A stretch of 64,000 bases of DNA from contig NC_089443.1 of NCBI RefSeq assembly GCF_026210795.1, positions 3,472,001 through 3,536,000 on the forward strand, in the 5' to 3' direction. A model generated the notes under the pieces. The model saw only the letters and a list, made by a program, of their open reading frames with translations. It did not search any database and was not told the origin of the DNA. Within the stretch, counting starts at the first letter, position 1, and every line of letters starts with the position of its first letter. Position numbers and translations under genes: made by a program. This DNA is from Rhizophagus irregularis (taxonomy: Eukaryota; Glomeromycota; Glomeromycetes; Glomerales; Glomeraceae). Below, piece after piece: positions 26,827-38,989 of this stretch.

Positions 26827-27699
26827 ATGTCTACTACAGATCGAGCAAATTGGTCCTGCGAAAGGTGTACCTATGTTAATGAAGTGAGTGAAGTAATGTT
26901 TCACATATCTTCTGTTTATATCACTAAATTTTTTGACTTTTTTCATGAAGGGAATTGACTTAACATGTGCAATGTGTTTTCTTACACGAACTGATGCCAA
27001 AGACTTACCTGTTCAGGTATTATTATACTATGAATTCTCTTTTAATAAATAATAATAATTAATGACGCGATTGATTATTAATTCCTTTATAGTGGGAATG
27101 GAGAGCAAATCCAGATCAATGGATTCCTTATGATTTAGCATCATCGTCTGAACTTGAAGATTCTTATCAACGTAAGAAAGCAGTCATCGTCCCAAAGCAA
27201 GGTTATTTTGCTACAATAGCCGATCGATACGAAGTGCGATTCAACTATTCAACAGGACGTTTTCAACAGTACAATCTTTCAAGTGGTGGAACTCGTCGGG
27301 TTAGAAGAATCGGGAATGGTGACACATTTGTAATTCCTTGAATTAATCATTTTATATGAAAAAGCTAATTATTACTTTTTATTTCTATAATAAAAAGATG
27401 ACAACTCAATTTTGCAACCTGTTGCAATCGAACAAGTATCATCTGAAGATAGTTGCATAATTTGTCTGGATAACTTTCAAGATTCTAGTTCGGTCTCTCC
27501 TGATCAACAAGTTGTTAAACTTCCCCCTTGTCGTGGTCATTATTTTCATAGATCATGTGTTGCAGGTGAGTTTTCAACCCTTTAATTCAAATTCGTCTTA
27601 TTTATCATTAATTAAATTTATTTCATGTTTTATAATCATTTAGCTGCAATTAAATTGAAAGATGAATGTCCAATGTGCAAGAAAAAGCTTGATTATTAA
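26827..27699 (+). CDS. RanBP2 zinc finger - WWE - RING-H2 protein, probable E3 ubiquitin ligase
   Basis: Five exons: 26827-26883, 26951-27016, 27093-27318, 27398-27565 and 27644-27699; 573 nt, 190 residues. Residues 9-31 form a RanBP2-type finger (WSCERCTYVNE, then DLTCAMC). Residues about 42-115 form a WWE domain (WEWRANPDQWIPYD, YEVRFNYSTGRFQQYN, TRRVRRIG). The C-terminal RING (about 131-186) has CIICLDNF, PCRGHYFHRSC and CPMC. WWE domains bind ADP-ribose chains or their units, as in RNF146 and Deltex proteins. RanBP2-type fingers bind ubiquitin or RNA. A ligase steered by ADP-ribosylation is therefore a reasonable inference. The small size and this domain order are unusual. Confidence 0.88.
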
Positions 27700-28221
27700 A
27701 TATAAGTAATTCGAGTATAAATACTTCATTGATTCACTGTTTCTTTTCAGAACATCGAACAAACGCGTACTATAATTTTTTATGGTCTTGCTTGTATACT
27801 TTTAACGAATGCATAGGTGTTTATATAATTTTATCAATTATTTTTTTTCTTTTTTTCTTTTTTTTATATATTTAATATATGTAAACTGATCATCTGCTTG
27901 GAAAAATAATATTATTTTTAGCAGATTATTTATTTTTGTTTGTATAAATAAACTTTCATTAAAAATAACCTTTCTATATATAACTAATTATTTACAATTA
28001 AAAGAAAAAAATTATTTACAGAACAAACTATAAAGAAGTACAAATTTTTTTGACATCAGAGAAAGAATTTGCTTACAAATTATTGCAATAATGAAAAAAA
28101 GAACAGATATAATATTATTTATGTTAATGATGCAATGAAATATGTTTATTCTCGTATTACGCTGATGATTTACAATTAAATGCATAATATAAATTTGCAA
28201 ATATATGTTTCAATCTTTTTG
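27700..28221. terminator. Shared 3' region of convergent genes
   Basis: The WWE/RING gene ends at 27699 and the AGGF1-like gene at 28222 on the other strand. The 520-bp gap is T/A-rich with AATAAA-like words, as expected for facing 3' ends. No gene is seen. Confidence 0.4.
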
Positions 28222-29980
28222 TTATTCATTAAATAAATCAATGAATCTTTCTTTAGCAACTCTATTAATTAAAACAAACAACATTAGTAAAATAACGTAA
28301 TTGAAAAAAATTATATACAAATTCTTACCGTCTAGTTGCTTCCTGTAAAGTTTCCATAGTGTTATTTTGATTCTTTTTTCCTCCTGCACCAAGACCAATT
28401 CTTCCTTCATTAGTAACAAATTGGATTGGATTCAACATTCCAGTACCATTTCGTCCTAATCCTTGCCCTTCTTTCCATCCCATCTTCTGTAAAAGCTTAT
28501 TTCCCTTATTATCAGAACCAATTTTAGTTTGAAAATTTTTTACTTCTATTGTAGAGTTTTGAGATGTATCCTCCCAATCTTTTTTTATTGGAGCATTATC
28601 AGGATGAATCTCTCTTCTTAAAGCAGCCCTATCAACATACTTTGTATGTTTTTGATTAGTGTTAGATGGACCCATATATTTACGTTTCAAACGATTCAGC
28701 TCCTCACGTCGCTGAACTTCTAAAAGTTCTCTCTGTGTTGTATTATTATTCATATTAATACCAATGTTCATAATTAAATCTCCATCATTATTTTTCCGTT
28801 TGACTTTATTAATATTATTAGAAACAACATCGCTATTATTTGATATATCAATCATTTTTCCTTCAGTTACAGTACAAACATCACATGTCCACTGTTTATG
28901 TAAATGCACTTGAAATTTGGTGCTCCCAACAGTAACTTCGTCCATATGGTTCAATTGATGTGGTTTAGAACTCATCTTACTTTCTGACAATCGTTGAGAA
29001 TTAACAAAAGTTCCATTTTGCGAACCTATATCAATAATAAAGAATGCATCTGGAGTTGATGATTCTTCTTCTTCATTGTTATTATCAATAATAGAAGTTG
29101 AAGAAAAAAATATTTGACAGTGATGTTTTGATGTTGGCATTTCAGCTAATCGAAGTCGTCGATCATCCCACCTGTCCCTTCCCATAGAAATGCCGTTTGC
29201 ATCAACCAGAACTAAATGTCCTGATTTAAGAATTCCGGATTCAATCACTACCAATCTAAGAGTTGCATCGCTACCGGGTTCTCCTTGGTCTAATGCACTC
29301 TCGTCAGGTGTTAATGTATATATTATAGAGTTTGGGTCAACTGGAGTATATGTTTGAGTACCCTCATCATATACAGAATACACTCCAGAATACACGTCAA
29401 ACCAAACATTGTTCTCAGGGTTGAAATAATATCTCTCTTCTGAGGTAACGATATAACCTGCTGGTACAGAATATGTACACATATGTTTTTCTTTTGAATT
29501 TTTGTGTATGTCTTGTCCATTGGTACTATTCTCGTATGATAAAGAAGCTGTCTCGTATGCTTCAGAATCTGATATTTGTCCCTCCTCGAGTGCACTATCT
29601 ATTGAATCCTCAGTGTCCTTATCTGAGTTTGAAGAATCTTCATGTTTATAATCTATTTTAGTTACGTCGATTTTGTAGTTCTTTCTCCGATCTCTCTCAA
29701 ATTTATCAAAATATATCCAATCTTGAATGTGTGTATCCCAAAGAGCATACATTTTTGTTGATTCGCTATAATAATACCCACTCTCTTCGTTGTACTCCCA
29801 ATCTTCGGAAACATTCTCTTCCCGATTTTTTAGTTCTTCATATGCTTGGAGTGCATCTTCAAAAATAGATCTATTTTCCACAACCTTAGAATCTTGTTCA
29901 TTAGTGTTGGAACAATTCGCATTTGTAGGATTCGCGCGAGGCCTGGTTAAGATTTTGTAGTCATACGGAGCATCTTCCAT
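28222..29980 (-). CDS. AGGF1-like protein: OCRE, FHA and G-patch domains
   Basis: Minus strand, two exons: 29980-28329 and 28261-28222, joined at CG|A; 1692 nt, 563 residues. Without the second exon the frame would stop after ATRR; the spliced end is RVAKERFIDLFNE. An OCRE-like aromatic repeat (YNEESGYYYSESTKMYALWD, DWIYFD) lies near residues 60-100, with more YYF and WFD repeats at about 170-220. The FHA domain (about 250-365) has GRDRWDDRRL, SKHHCQIFF and DIGSQNGTFVN. The G-patch (about 500-545) reads LLQKMGWKEGQGLGRNGTG. The same order occurs in AGGF1, a nuclear protein linked to pre-mRNA splicing. FHA domains bind phosphothreonine, and G-patches activate DEAH helicases. It diverges from PDCD5. 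Confidence 0.93.
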
Positions 29981-30240
29981 AGTCGCCGATTCTTGATCGG
30001 GTTTCTTGTAGACTTCGTAGTATAATAATTTATTGTTTATATTTTTAAATTTAAATTAACAAAACAAATTTCTTTATAAAAACGGTATGATGCTTGGAAT
30101 GATAGCATTATAACTTACCGATTGTATAATTGATACCGATATGTATATGAATTACACACACATTACACATATAATTACATATTTTACATCCACAAAATAT
30201 CGATTCTCCAAATTATAAATATTCAATCTTAGAGAGCGTT
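29981..30240. promoter_or_regulatory. Bidirectional promoter region, AGGF1-like / PDCD5
   Basis: Only 260 bp separate the two divergent start codons, so both core promoters must lie here or overlap the genes. No canonical TATA box could be assigned. A possible initiator region is TTACCGATTGTATAATTGATACCGA at 30116-30140, judged only by its lower AT content. Confidence 0.55.
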
Positions 30241-31023
30241 ATGGAAGATTCCGAACTTCAAGCTATTCGACAAGCTAGGTTGCGCGAACTTCAAGCCCAG
30301 CATGCAGAGGTTAGCTTTCAAGTTTTGAGATTTATTTGCACTTTTATTATTTAACTTATTTCTTACATTTTTCAATTTTGTTTGTTTAGAGCGGCGGTTC
30401 CAAGTCAACGGAAGAAGACAGCGAACAGAAACGGTAAAAGAATCCGCGTTAAGCTATTTACATATAATAAGATTTCCAATTCTTGCTAAGCACTTTAGCT
30501 GGACATATTTTACAGTCAAATAGAAGAGACGAGACAATCGATGGTAACTTCAACTTTTTATTTTAATCTTTCTTAATTTTTTTTTTAAGAAATTTTTGAA
30601 AAATTCATAGCTATCACAAATTCTGGACAATGAAGCTCGAGAGCGACGTGAGTTTATTAGTTATTTGATTCTATAAACTTCATTAACTAAATTATAAATG
30701 ATGAATTAAATTATTTTAAATTAATTGTAAAGTTGCGAGAATTTCTATGGTTAAAGCTGACAAAGCGCGTGCAGTTGAAGATCTTTTAATTCGTATGGCC
30801 CAAACGGGTCAATTACGTGGAAAAGTAAGCGAGTCTCAGTTGATTGAAATCTTGGAACAAATTAATCAACAACAAAAGCCCGAGACGAAAATTGTGGTAT
30901 TTATTGATTTTATATTTATAATATTGTATAAAAAATTTTTTTTCTTTAATAACTCTTTTAACTTTGCATAAGTATAACCGACGGAAATTTGATGATGAGG
31001 ATGAAGATGATTACAACTTATAA
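30241..31023 (+). CDS. PDCD5: PDCD5 (TFAR19) family DNA-binding protein
   Basis: Six exons: 30241-30309, 30390-30433, 30516-30543, 30611-30647, 30733-30896 and 30973-31023; 393 nt, 130 residues, close to the family norm of about 125. It starts MEDSELQAIRQARLRELQ and continues through QILDNEARERLARISMVK and RAVEDLLIRMAQTGQL, the triple-helix core. GKVSESQLIEILEQI and an acidic tail, FDDEDEDDYNL, follow. Eukaryotic members act in the nucleus in apoptosis and histone acetylase (Tip60) regulation and bind tubulin folding factors; the archaeal protein binds DNA. The final tiny acidic exon was found by its clean AG acceptor at 30971-30972. Confidence 0.95.
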
Positions 31024-33680
31024 GGGAATTTTTTGTTATGATTATATTTTCTGATAATATAATATATATACGAATATAATAGAATTTTGACATATCAGAA
31101 TTTTGTAATAAAGAATTAAAAAATAGTTAAGACAAATTTGTTTTGCCAACTAGAATTACTACATTCATTTTAAAATCCAATCTAACTTGTTTAGAATTAC
31201 ACCAATTTGCATCATTTAACTGACATCAAGATCTTTAAATGCTATAATTTATGCCTTTTTATTTTACCTTTTGATTTCTTTTTAGCATTCAAATTAAAAG
31301 AAGTTTTTAATGAATTCACCCTTTAACTGGTTAATTTATTGGAGGCAAATATGCACTTATATTGCATTTTCAATATAAGGCATTTCAAATAATTATATTA
31401 TTTGAATATTTCAGTACATTTCAAATACATTAAAATACATTCTAAAATATTAAAATCTCAATGCATTTCAAATATATTTCTAATATATTTTTAATATATT
31501 AATATAAAATATAAATAATAAATGTATACCTTTTGTTTTATATATGGTGCAAACACCACTTTTTATCATGTGATTTCAAATGAATAGAAAAAAAATTTAA
31601 TCAATATTTTTTAAAAACTTTCTGTAATATTGTAGTATACTTTTATATAATAGAGAGTTTTTTCAAATTGAATTACTGTAGCATAAGATATATAAGTTTT
31701 AATTTTGGTTATTTTACTATATTTTGAATAAATTTAGAGGAATTTGGCTAGTTTAACACTAATATAATGCAGGCCAAAATTTATAAACTGGCCTAAATTA
31801 AGAATTAATATAAAAATATTTTTGTTTAAAATAACTGAATGAGAATTATTTATCTATAAATTTTATTTTATTTTTTTTAAAACAAATTAAATATATATTT
31901 ATTATTCTTAATGAAATTTAATGGATATTACAATTTTATATATAATAAAATAACAGATTCTTTCTGATAATATGAATTTTATAAATCATTTTAACTAAAA
32001 TTAATATTAATTCTGACTAAAACAATTGGTATTCTTTACAAATCCACCTATATATATATAATTAGTAAATATTGACCAATAAAATTTTGCTCATATGATT
32101 TTATAAAATTTGGCCAAAAAATAAAAAAGTGGTGAAGTATAAAATTTTATATCATATTTAAAAATTAAAATATATTAAGTTTAAAAATAAATATTAATAA
32201 ATTAATTTTTTTTTTTTATAATTACCTTTAAAGTGAATTTTTGTTTATTAAACAACTCAGTAGAAATATATTGCAAAATAAATAATGTTTTACCTGGTAA
32301 AGCTCTATTAGTAATGTAAAGTATTTCTTATAAGTAACACATCAAAGTAAAAAAAGAAATGAAATTAGTAATTCTTAAAAAAAACTCTATATAAGAAAAA
32401 TGTTAACTAACTAAAATAAAATTTCTAAAAGAAACAAAAATTTCTATCTGTAAAACAAAAACTATATGTATAAAGAAAAGAAGTTAACTCTTTAATAAAT
32501 AAACAAACAGCCTCCTAGTAGAATTCCATTTACTTATAATAAAAGTTACTATAAAAAATTAGCTTTTACTAATAATTTTTACTTTATTTTTTTCTTAAAT
32601 TCTATAAAATCATAACAATATAATATAAAATTTTTTTTATAATAGGATCTGCAAAAAAATCTATATATGATTTTTACTTTAAATCTGAAGGTAATTTATC
32701 TTACAAGTAAGCAGAATCCTCTTCTAATATTATATTCTATCTGTTAACTTTTTTAGCATTTTCTTTAATTTTGTTATTTTCTTATAAAATTTTTAATTGA
32801 AGATCCTAAAGCCTTTTGTTTTTTGTCTTTTTATTGTATAATGAAAAACTTATAAGAAAATTTTTATATATTGTTTTTCTTATTATCATTACACTAATAT
32901 TACCTACATATATTCAAAAAAATCCTATTGATACCTGTAATTTTATCCAATAAATTAGGATTTTTTTTTAAAATTCTTGACTATATCTTTCTTTATAAGT
33001 ATAACCTTAAGCTTCTTATTAAACTAAATAGAAACATGATAACACCAATCAATTTCTGACTATCAATTTCAAATTTTTTACCTACTAGATTATTTAAATC
33101 CTTCTATTTTTTAGGTAAAATATAAACTTGCATTTTTTCTCTTATGTGATAATTATTTTAAAGACCTTATAGCTAATAATGGCAATTAAGGATATATAGA
33201 ATGTTCTGTTAAAATAAAAAAAAACTATTGTAATCAAGTCCAGTACATTATACAAGATGACTTCACCCATTTAAAATAAAACTTTTTTTTTCTTTTTTTT
33301 TAATTTAAAATATTTTTTAAAATAAAAAATGCTGCTTTTTTTCTCATAATATATGTATTTTTTGTAGTTTTATAATGTTAATACTAAAAGCAAATCTTAA
33401 AAAACTACGTAGAGTTATTTAATAAGTATAAAAACATTTAAGTATCATTAGTTTTATTAATATTTCTTTAGTTTTTGTGAAAAACAGATATTTATCAATT
33501 AAATTATTATCTACATTTATTTTTAATTTTATAGTATAATTTTGGTATTTTAACTAAATAAAATAAGTTTGAGAAGTTTAAGTAAAGTTGTTGAATATAT
33601 CTGAAACTACTTAAATACTAATTTTTATTATAAAATTTATATATATCACCATTAACATTACACTGCTAGAATTATATATA
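31024..33680. other. AT-rich repeat-containing spacer, no gene seen
   Basis: After the PDCD5 3' end the sequence becomes a mosaic of A/T tracts. A palindromic ATTTCAAATATATT region lies at 31370-31510. A MITE-like element at 32515-32722 has ends TAGAATTCCATTTACTTATAA and TTACAAGTAAGCAGAATCC and internal AGGATCTGCAAAAAAAT, related to 3660-4075 and 57947-58990. No frame is convincing. Confidence 0.45.
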
Positions 33681-34043
33681 CTTTACTAAAAATGGCCAAT
33701 TTTTTGAAATATTTTTATAGACCTAAATACAATGGCTTTCAAAACAATTGTGCAATTATTTTGTAAAATTTTTAAAATATATCAAGATATATTTAAGGTA
33801 TTTTTGATATTAAAATATTAAAATAATATCAAAGTTAATTATATTATAATAATAAAATAATAACAAAAACATTAAAAAATTATTGTGATATTATTTTGAG
33901 TTATTTTTATAGACCTAGATACAATACAATTACAAAATAATAGCAAAAATATAATAAAAACATTTTGATGTATTAAATGTATTTTTGTAGTATTTTAAAA
34001 TTATTACAAAATCATTTCAAAAAATTGGCCATTTTTAGTAAAG
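33681..34043. repeat. 363-bp TA-flanked foldback MITE
   Basis: CTTTACTAAAAATGGCCAAT at the left mirrors ATTGGCCATTTTTAGTAAAG at the right, with TA on each side. The arms extend inward as TTTTTGAAAT / ATTTCAAAAA. TAGACCTAAATACAATGGC and TAGACCTAGATACAATACA form an internal direct repeat. Confidence 0.75.
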
Positions 34044-34806
34044 TAACTGCAGAATTATATAATATAATATAATACTAATGTAATATTAATAATAAATTAA
34101 ACTTTTATTAAACTTTTTAACCATCTTTCTTCTCTTTTTCTCTCTATTTAATGTTATAATTACACTTATTTGTTTTTATTTTTTTCTTTAAAATTTAACT
34201 CATAATATACAATTCATAAATAGTAAAATTGGTTTATGAAATAAACTTCAGATTGGTGATTTATTTGATGATTGGAATTTTATTCTAAAGTATATATAAA
34301 ATAACAGGATTTTGCCATTAATAAATATCATAAGAATCTTGATTTTATTAATAAGTTTATTATTTAATGTCAAAAATATGTTTATTGAAAATTTAGAATA
34401 AATCAAATTAAGAAAATTGAAGATATTAATACTTATCATGATACTATTCCAGGTAAAATAAATTATTCATGGTATATTAATTTTTACTTTAGAAAATATG
34501 CAAGTATTATAAAATTCACTCAACTTTCAGATTTAGAAATTATTGACTTATTAGCACCAAAAAGTTTAAAAATTTTACAAGTTATCTTAAATAAAATTAA
34601 GCATTATACTATTTCTGGTTATTTAAAAATTAGTTAGTAATATAATCTTTTAACTAAAGAATTTTTAAAATATTATATTAAAAAGAAGAATTTATATAAT
34701 ACAGTCAGCAAATTTAAAGGTATATAAATCTAAAATGAATTTGATATTACTAAAATATTATTATATTTTCTGAAATAGTATAATAAAAATTAAAATTATA
34801 TAATTA

Positions 34807-35039
34807 TCCAGAGCGAAACGAAGGACTATATATGTTTACGCACTATGATGATCTATGAAAATAACATGTAAATTTTCAATCACGTGAGTTTCTCTGTCCA
34901 GGAATTCCAAGGCGTTATGCTGCTAATCAGCAGAAAATTACTGGAATTCCAAGACGTTATGCTGCTAATTAGTAGAATATCGCTACATCTTTATTTATTA
35001 TACCTCGTTCCGGACTTACAACAGTTCCCGTTTTCTAGT
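34807..35039 (+). mobile_element. Helitron-like non-autonomous element, copy 1
   Basis: It starts TCCAGAGCGAAACGAAGG and ends ACAGTTCCCGTTTTCTAGT. TC at the 5' end, CTRRT at the 3' end and insertion between A (34806) and T (35040) fit Helitron rules. An AACAG/CCGTT near-hairpin lies just before the end. An internal GGAATTCCAAGRCGTTATGC unit is duplicated. Copy 2 at 43762-43911 shares both ends. Confidence 0.5.
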
Positions 35040-35713
35040 TATACTATATTTGAAAGATCCAAATAATAAACTTATGGGATGATTAGCTAACAATATAATG
35101 ACTTATGACCAAAATATTATGATATGATTATCTATGATAATACAGTAAAGACAAATCATTATAATATAATATTAAGTTTATTTGTTTATATTAATAATAA
35201 TTTCAAAACAAAATTGTTAGATAAATCTTAATTAAATATAAAATTTAAACTTCTTATAAATGGACTTTTCAATATATGTTAGAATCAGTTAATAATATTT
35301 TACTTAAAGTAAGTTTTATAGATAATAATCCTGCAGTAATTGCTACTATTCATATTATCTATCCTTAAGCATAATATTTGTTATGTATTTATTATATTAT
35401 TAAGAATATTAAAAAGAAAGCTAAGTTAAAATTACATGGTGATTAGTAAAAAAGTTTGTTAAAGATTTTTATTATATACGAAACAATTATAGCCAAGAAG
35501 AATTTAAGTTAAAATATCAAAATATGTTAATAAAATATGAACCTTATTGTCCTTATTTTGAAAATAAGCTTTAATTTACAAATTAAAGTTAGAATATACA
35601 ACCTTTATGCTAAAATATAAAAAAACTAACTTATTTATTATTTTTTTGTATTTTTAAACTAAAAAATCCAATAATTTACCTAATGATATAATTAAACAAT
35701 TATATAATGTACC

Positions 35714-35935
35714 TAAGGTTGCTTGCCGAAACCTTCTTAATAACTGCCAAAACCTATACGGAAAATGCCGAAACTATATTAAATCATATTAAAAATCCTG
35801 CCAAAACTTTGCCAAAATGCCGAAACTCCCATTTGCCGAAACTGCTGAAACCCTGCCGAAACTATAGTAAACATATAGTAAAATCTTGCTGAAATTTATC
35901 GCAGGATTTTGAAGAGGTTTTGGCAAGCAACTTTA
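35714..35935 (+). mobile_element. hAT-type MITE, copy 2 (222 bp)
   Basis: Ends TAAGGTTGCTTG and CAAGCAACTTTA; perfect 8-bp duplication AATGTACC at 35706-35713 and 35936-35943. The interior is full of GCCGAAAC words. It interrupts the MULE pseudogene. Confidence 0.9.
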
Positions 35936-36193
35936 AATGTACCACAAATTTATTTAAAAGAATAACTATCTGGCATACTATTTAATGATATACAAGAACT
36001 TTGAAAAGTATCTAGCATGATTGTACCAGTTTCAGATAAGCCTTTTAAACCATATTATATCATTATTTTAAAAAATTTAATATCACTTTATACTCATATA
36101 TATTATAAATCAGGAAATACTATATAGATTCTAGTACCAAATTTTAATCCAATTAGAAAAAGTAGTATTTTATTTATTTCTTATTTATAGTTA

Positions 36194-36358
36194 GGGCAGT
36201 GACAGATATTACCTAATATTCTAGGGGGAGGGGGGTAATTGAAAATCTTAGGTTACATATATACTATATAAGAAAATTACATATATAATATATCTTACCT
36301 GGGAGAGGGGGGGTAAGCTCTTATAATGAACTGATATTAGGTAATATCTGTCATTGCC
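36194..36358. repeat. 165-bp foldback MITE with G-tracts
   Basis: GGGCAGTGACAGATATTACC at the left mirrors GGTAATATCTGTCATTGCC at the right. Inside are GGGGGAGGGGGG at about 36222 and GGGAGAGGGGGGG at about 36301, striking in this AT-rich DNA. It is inserted in the MULE pseudogene. Confidence 0.75.
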
Positions 36359-36775
36359 TTTATTGGTTTGAATTAATTTTATCAGAAATATTAAATATTA
36401 CAATTGTTAAAAAAATAATAAAGTATAAATATAGCTATACCTTTATATTATATTAATCAAATTAAATTTAACAATGTTTATATACCAGCTGTAAGAGAAT
36501 GTGTTAATAAAAAAGTTCAATATGGAAATACAATGTCTTTAACTAAAATAAGTATTCAAATAGCTGTAACAGAAGGTATTACTGCTGAATTGATTGGAAT
36601 TTTGATGTAATTTATTATAAAATATCATAATAATACAGGTTTAGATATTGAAAAAGTCTATCAGTTTAGTTTATTACAAAATAATGTATTATAAGAGTCA
36701 CTTATTAATACTGAAATTTGCAATAATATATAATAACTTTTGGATAATCTTTAGATATTTAATCCAGAATATCAC

Positions 36776-37303
36776 CCCTATAAAAAGTATTATACTTAAA
36801 ATATACTTAAAATATATTTAAAATATACTTAATTTAAAAATTGCAAAATACTTATAATATATTTTTAATATATCTAAAATATACTTAAAATTATCTTAAA
36901 ATATATGTCTAATATATTTAATTTTTGCCCATATACTTAAAATATATTTAAATTATATTTAAATTAAAATTTAAGTATATTATAAGATTATTATAAGTAT
37001 ATTTTTTTACATACTTAAAATATACTTAAAATATATTATGAAATATATTATAAGAATATTTTAAGTATGTAAAAAATATATCTATAATATACTTAAATTT
37101 TAATTTAAATATAATTTAAGTATATTTTAAGTATTTGGGCAAAAGTTAAATATATTAGAAATATATTTTAAAATAATTTTAAATACATTTTAAGTATATT
37201 ATAAGTATTTCGCAATTTTTAAATTAAATATATTTTAAGTATATTTTAAATATATTTTAAAAAGTTTTTAATTATATTTTAAATATAAATACTTTTTATA
37301 GGG
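36776..37303. repeat. 528-bp near-perfect palindromic foldback element
   Basis: CCCTATAAAAAGTATTATAC at the left mirrors a right end of AATACTTTTTATAGGG. The arms are AT-only repeats of (A)AGTATATTTTAAGTATATTT type. CAC flanks both sides, a possible 3-bp target duplication. It splits the MULE pseudogene from its Cys tail. Confidence 0.75.
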
Positions 37304-37490
37304 CACAAAACAAAAAGATGCTCTTCTAAATATTATAAATTATCAGTAGAAAATAATAATCAAAATGTTTTATCTTCTATATAAATCAAATAAAAGTGAG
37401 CTTAGAACTTGTAATTATTGTTTAAATAAAAAATATAATATTTGTAGATATATTAAACATAAAGCTGATAAAAGAAAATATTAATTAACA

Positions 37491-38061
37491 TAATATTAAT
37501 AGTTAAAAGCATTATAATAAAATTAAAATTTTAATTATTTGCATTTATTAGCATTAGAATTGTATTTATTGTATTATTGTATAAATAATAAATTATAAAT
37601 TTACATTAACAATTATTACAACTATTTAAGTGAGAATCACATATGGTGCTGAAAGTTTATATTCGACAATAAAAATATAACATTTAAAAATTTAATTTTT
37701 TAACTTTTTAAAAAAAATACAATTTAGAAAAAATAAACTGGTAACTTTATTCTTTAAGGTAAGCTCTATTAAATTACTGGTCAGATTTTTTAAAAAAGAT
37801 CTACATAAAAAGTTATAAGCATTTGAAATTGCATGATTTTTATATAATCAGCCCAAATTTGAAATAAAATATATTGGACAGAACATGATAATTTAGGCTG
37901 AATCTATTCATTGTGATAATACCAACCTAAATTATTATAATATAAATCAAATGTAATTTTTTTTAAAAAAAAAATTTTTATCAATATATGACTTTTATGA
38001 AATGATAATTGTGATTTTATTGCTGAAATCCTGTTTTTCTTATATTTTATCTTGTTTGTAA
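37491..38061. other. AT-rich spacer, no gene seen
   Basis: Only short stop-rich frames are visible. GTGCTGAAAGTTTATA-like sequence near 37645 recurs inverted near 38450-38465, hinting at one more old foldback element around the hAT-type MITE. Confidence 0.35.
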
Positions 38062-38306
38062 TAAGGTTGCCTGCCTAAACTTCTTCAAAATTCTACAATT
38101 AGTTTCTCCAAAATTTTACTATAGTTTTATTATAGTTTTGGCAAAGTTTTGGCAATTTTGGCATTTATAATAAGTTTCATCAGATTTTACTTTTCTCCAG
38201 AGTTTTGCCAACTTTTTAATAAGACTTTTATATAGTTTCAGAAAAGTTTCAGCATTTTAGCATTTTGCCAACTTGCCAAAATCCTCTAGTTTCTCCAGTA
38301 ACCTTA
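38062..38306 (-). mobile_element. hAT-type MITE, copy 3 (245 bp)
   Basis: Ends TAAGGTTGCCTG and CAGTAACCTTA; perfect 8-bp duplication GTTTGTAA at 38054-38061 and 38307-38314. Orientation is opposite to copies 2, 4 and 5, as judged by the GAAACT-rich strand. Confidence 0.88.
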
Positions 38307-38989
38307 GTTTGTAATAAAAATTTTCAAAAATTGCATTTTATTAGTACTTTATACAAAAACTTCCAGTTTTTTATTGACTGAATTCTAGATCATATGATAT
38401 AGAATCAACTCAGAAAATTGAAATAAAATCATATATATGATTGTTAAGTATAAATTTTCAGCACCATATTAATATTATTATATAATATGATAGGCAGTAG
38501 ACATCTGAGATAATAAATAGCAGACTTGTATTTTTTATATTTTAAAGTATGAAAATTTAATTTTCTTAATATTTTAAAAGTACAATAAGCAAAAAATTTG
38601 CAATTAAAATTTTTTTAAAATAAATATTACAAAAAAAGCAAATGAAACTACAGTCATAATAATTCGATATAATGATTCAGGATAAACTGATTTTGGCCTA
38701 TAACGAACTTTTTTTTTAAACCAAAACCATCTATAATTAATTATATCACTATATACTGACTTTATTATAAATTTTACAATATTACATATAACGAAGTTAA
38801 TCATAAAATCAGTCATACTTATTTATTTGCGATAAACTGATACCATACTAATTCTAGCCAGAATTAAGCTTAGTCTTGCCAGTATTATTAACGCATGCAA
38901 CCAACTGATTACCAATTTCAGTGCGTATTTCACGAAGTTTTTATATGATAATATTGTAGGGCCCGAATAATACTAATATAACTCACAAG
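38307..38989. other. Spacer, no gene seen
   Basis: A 70-codon minus frame at 38604-38816 has no recognisable motif. No repeats with clear ends were found. Confidence 0.35.

Larger units (their letters stand above)
34240..37490 (+). pseudogene. MULE-type transposase pseudogene carrying four later insertions
   Basis: A plus-strand frame with many stops. Pieces: 34380-34630 (DLEIIDLLAPKSLKILQ), 35270-35560 (TFQYMLESVNNILLKVSF, DNNPAVIATIHIIYP, YLLCIYYIIKNIKKKAKLK), 35940-36200 (KPFKPYYI), 36440-36700 (YIPAVRECVNKKVQYGN) and a Cys tail at 37400-37470 (CNYCLNKKYNICRY). The middle block matches the D...(Y/H)xxC(I/W)(Y/H)xIxxNI segment of Mutator-like/FAR1 transposases. Stops sit mostly where glutamine codons are expected. 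A Helitron-like element, a hAT-type MITE, a G-tract MITE and a foldback element interrupt it, so it has been dead for a long time. Confidence 0.65.

Noticed and set aside
28325-28327. Stop codon after ATRR as the end of the AGGF1-like gene
   Set aside because: The stop lies in GTAAGA, a good donor; splicing to 28261 adds a family-like KERF end in frame.
34248-34439. Minus-strand 63-codon frame
   Set aside because: AT-rich shadow opposite the MULE pseudogene.
35707-35892. 61-codon plus frame
   Set aside because: It lies within the hAT-type MITE and reads its GCCGAAAC repeats; no coding function.
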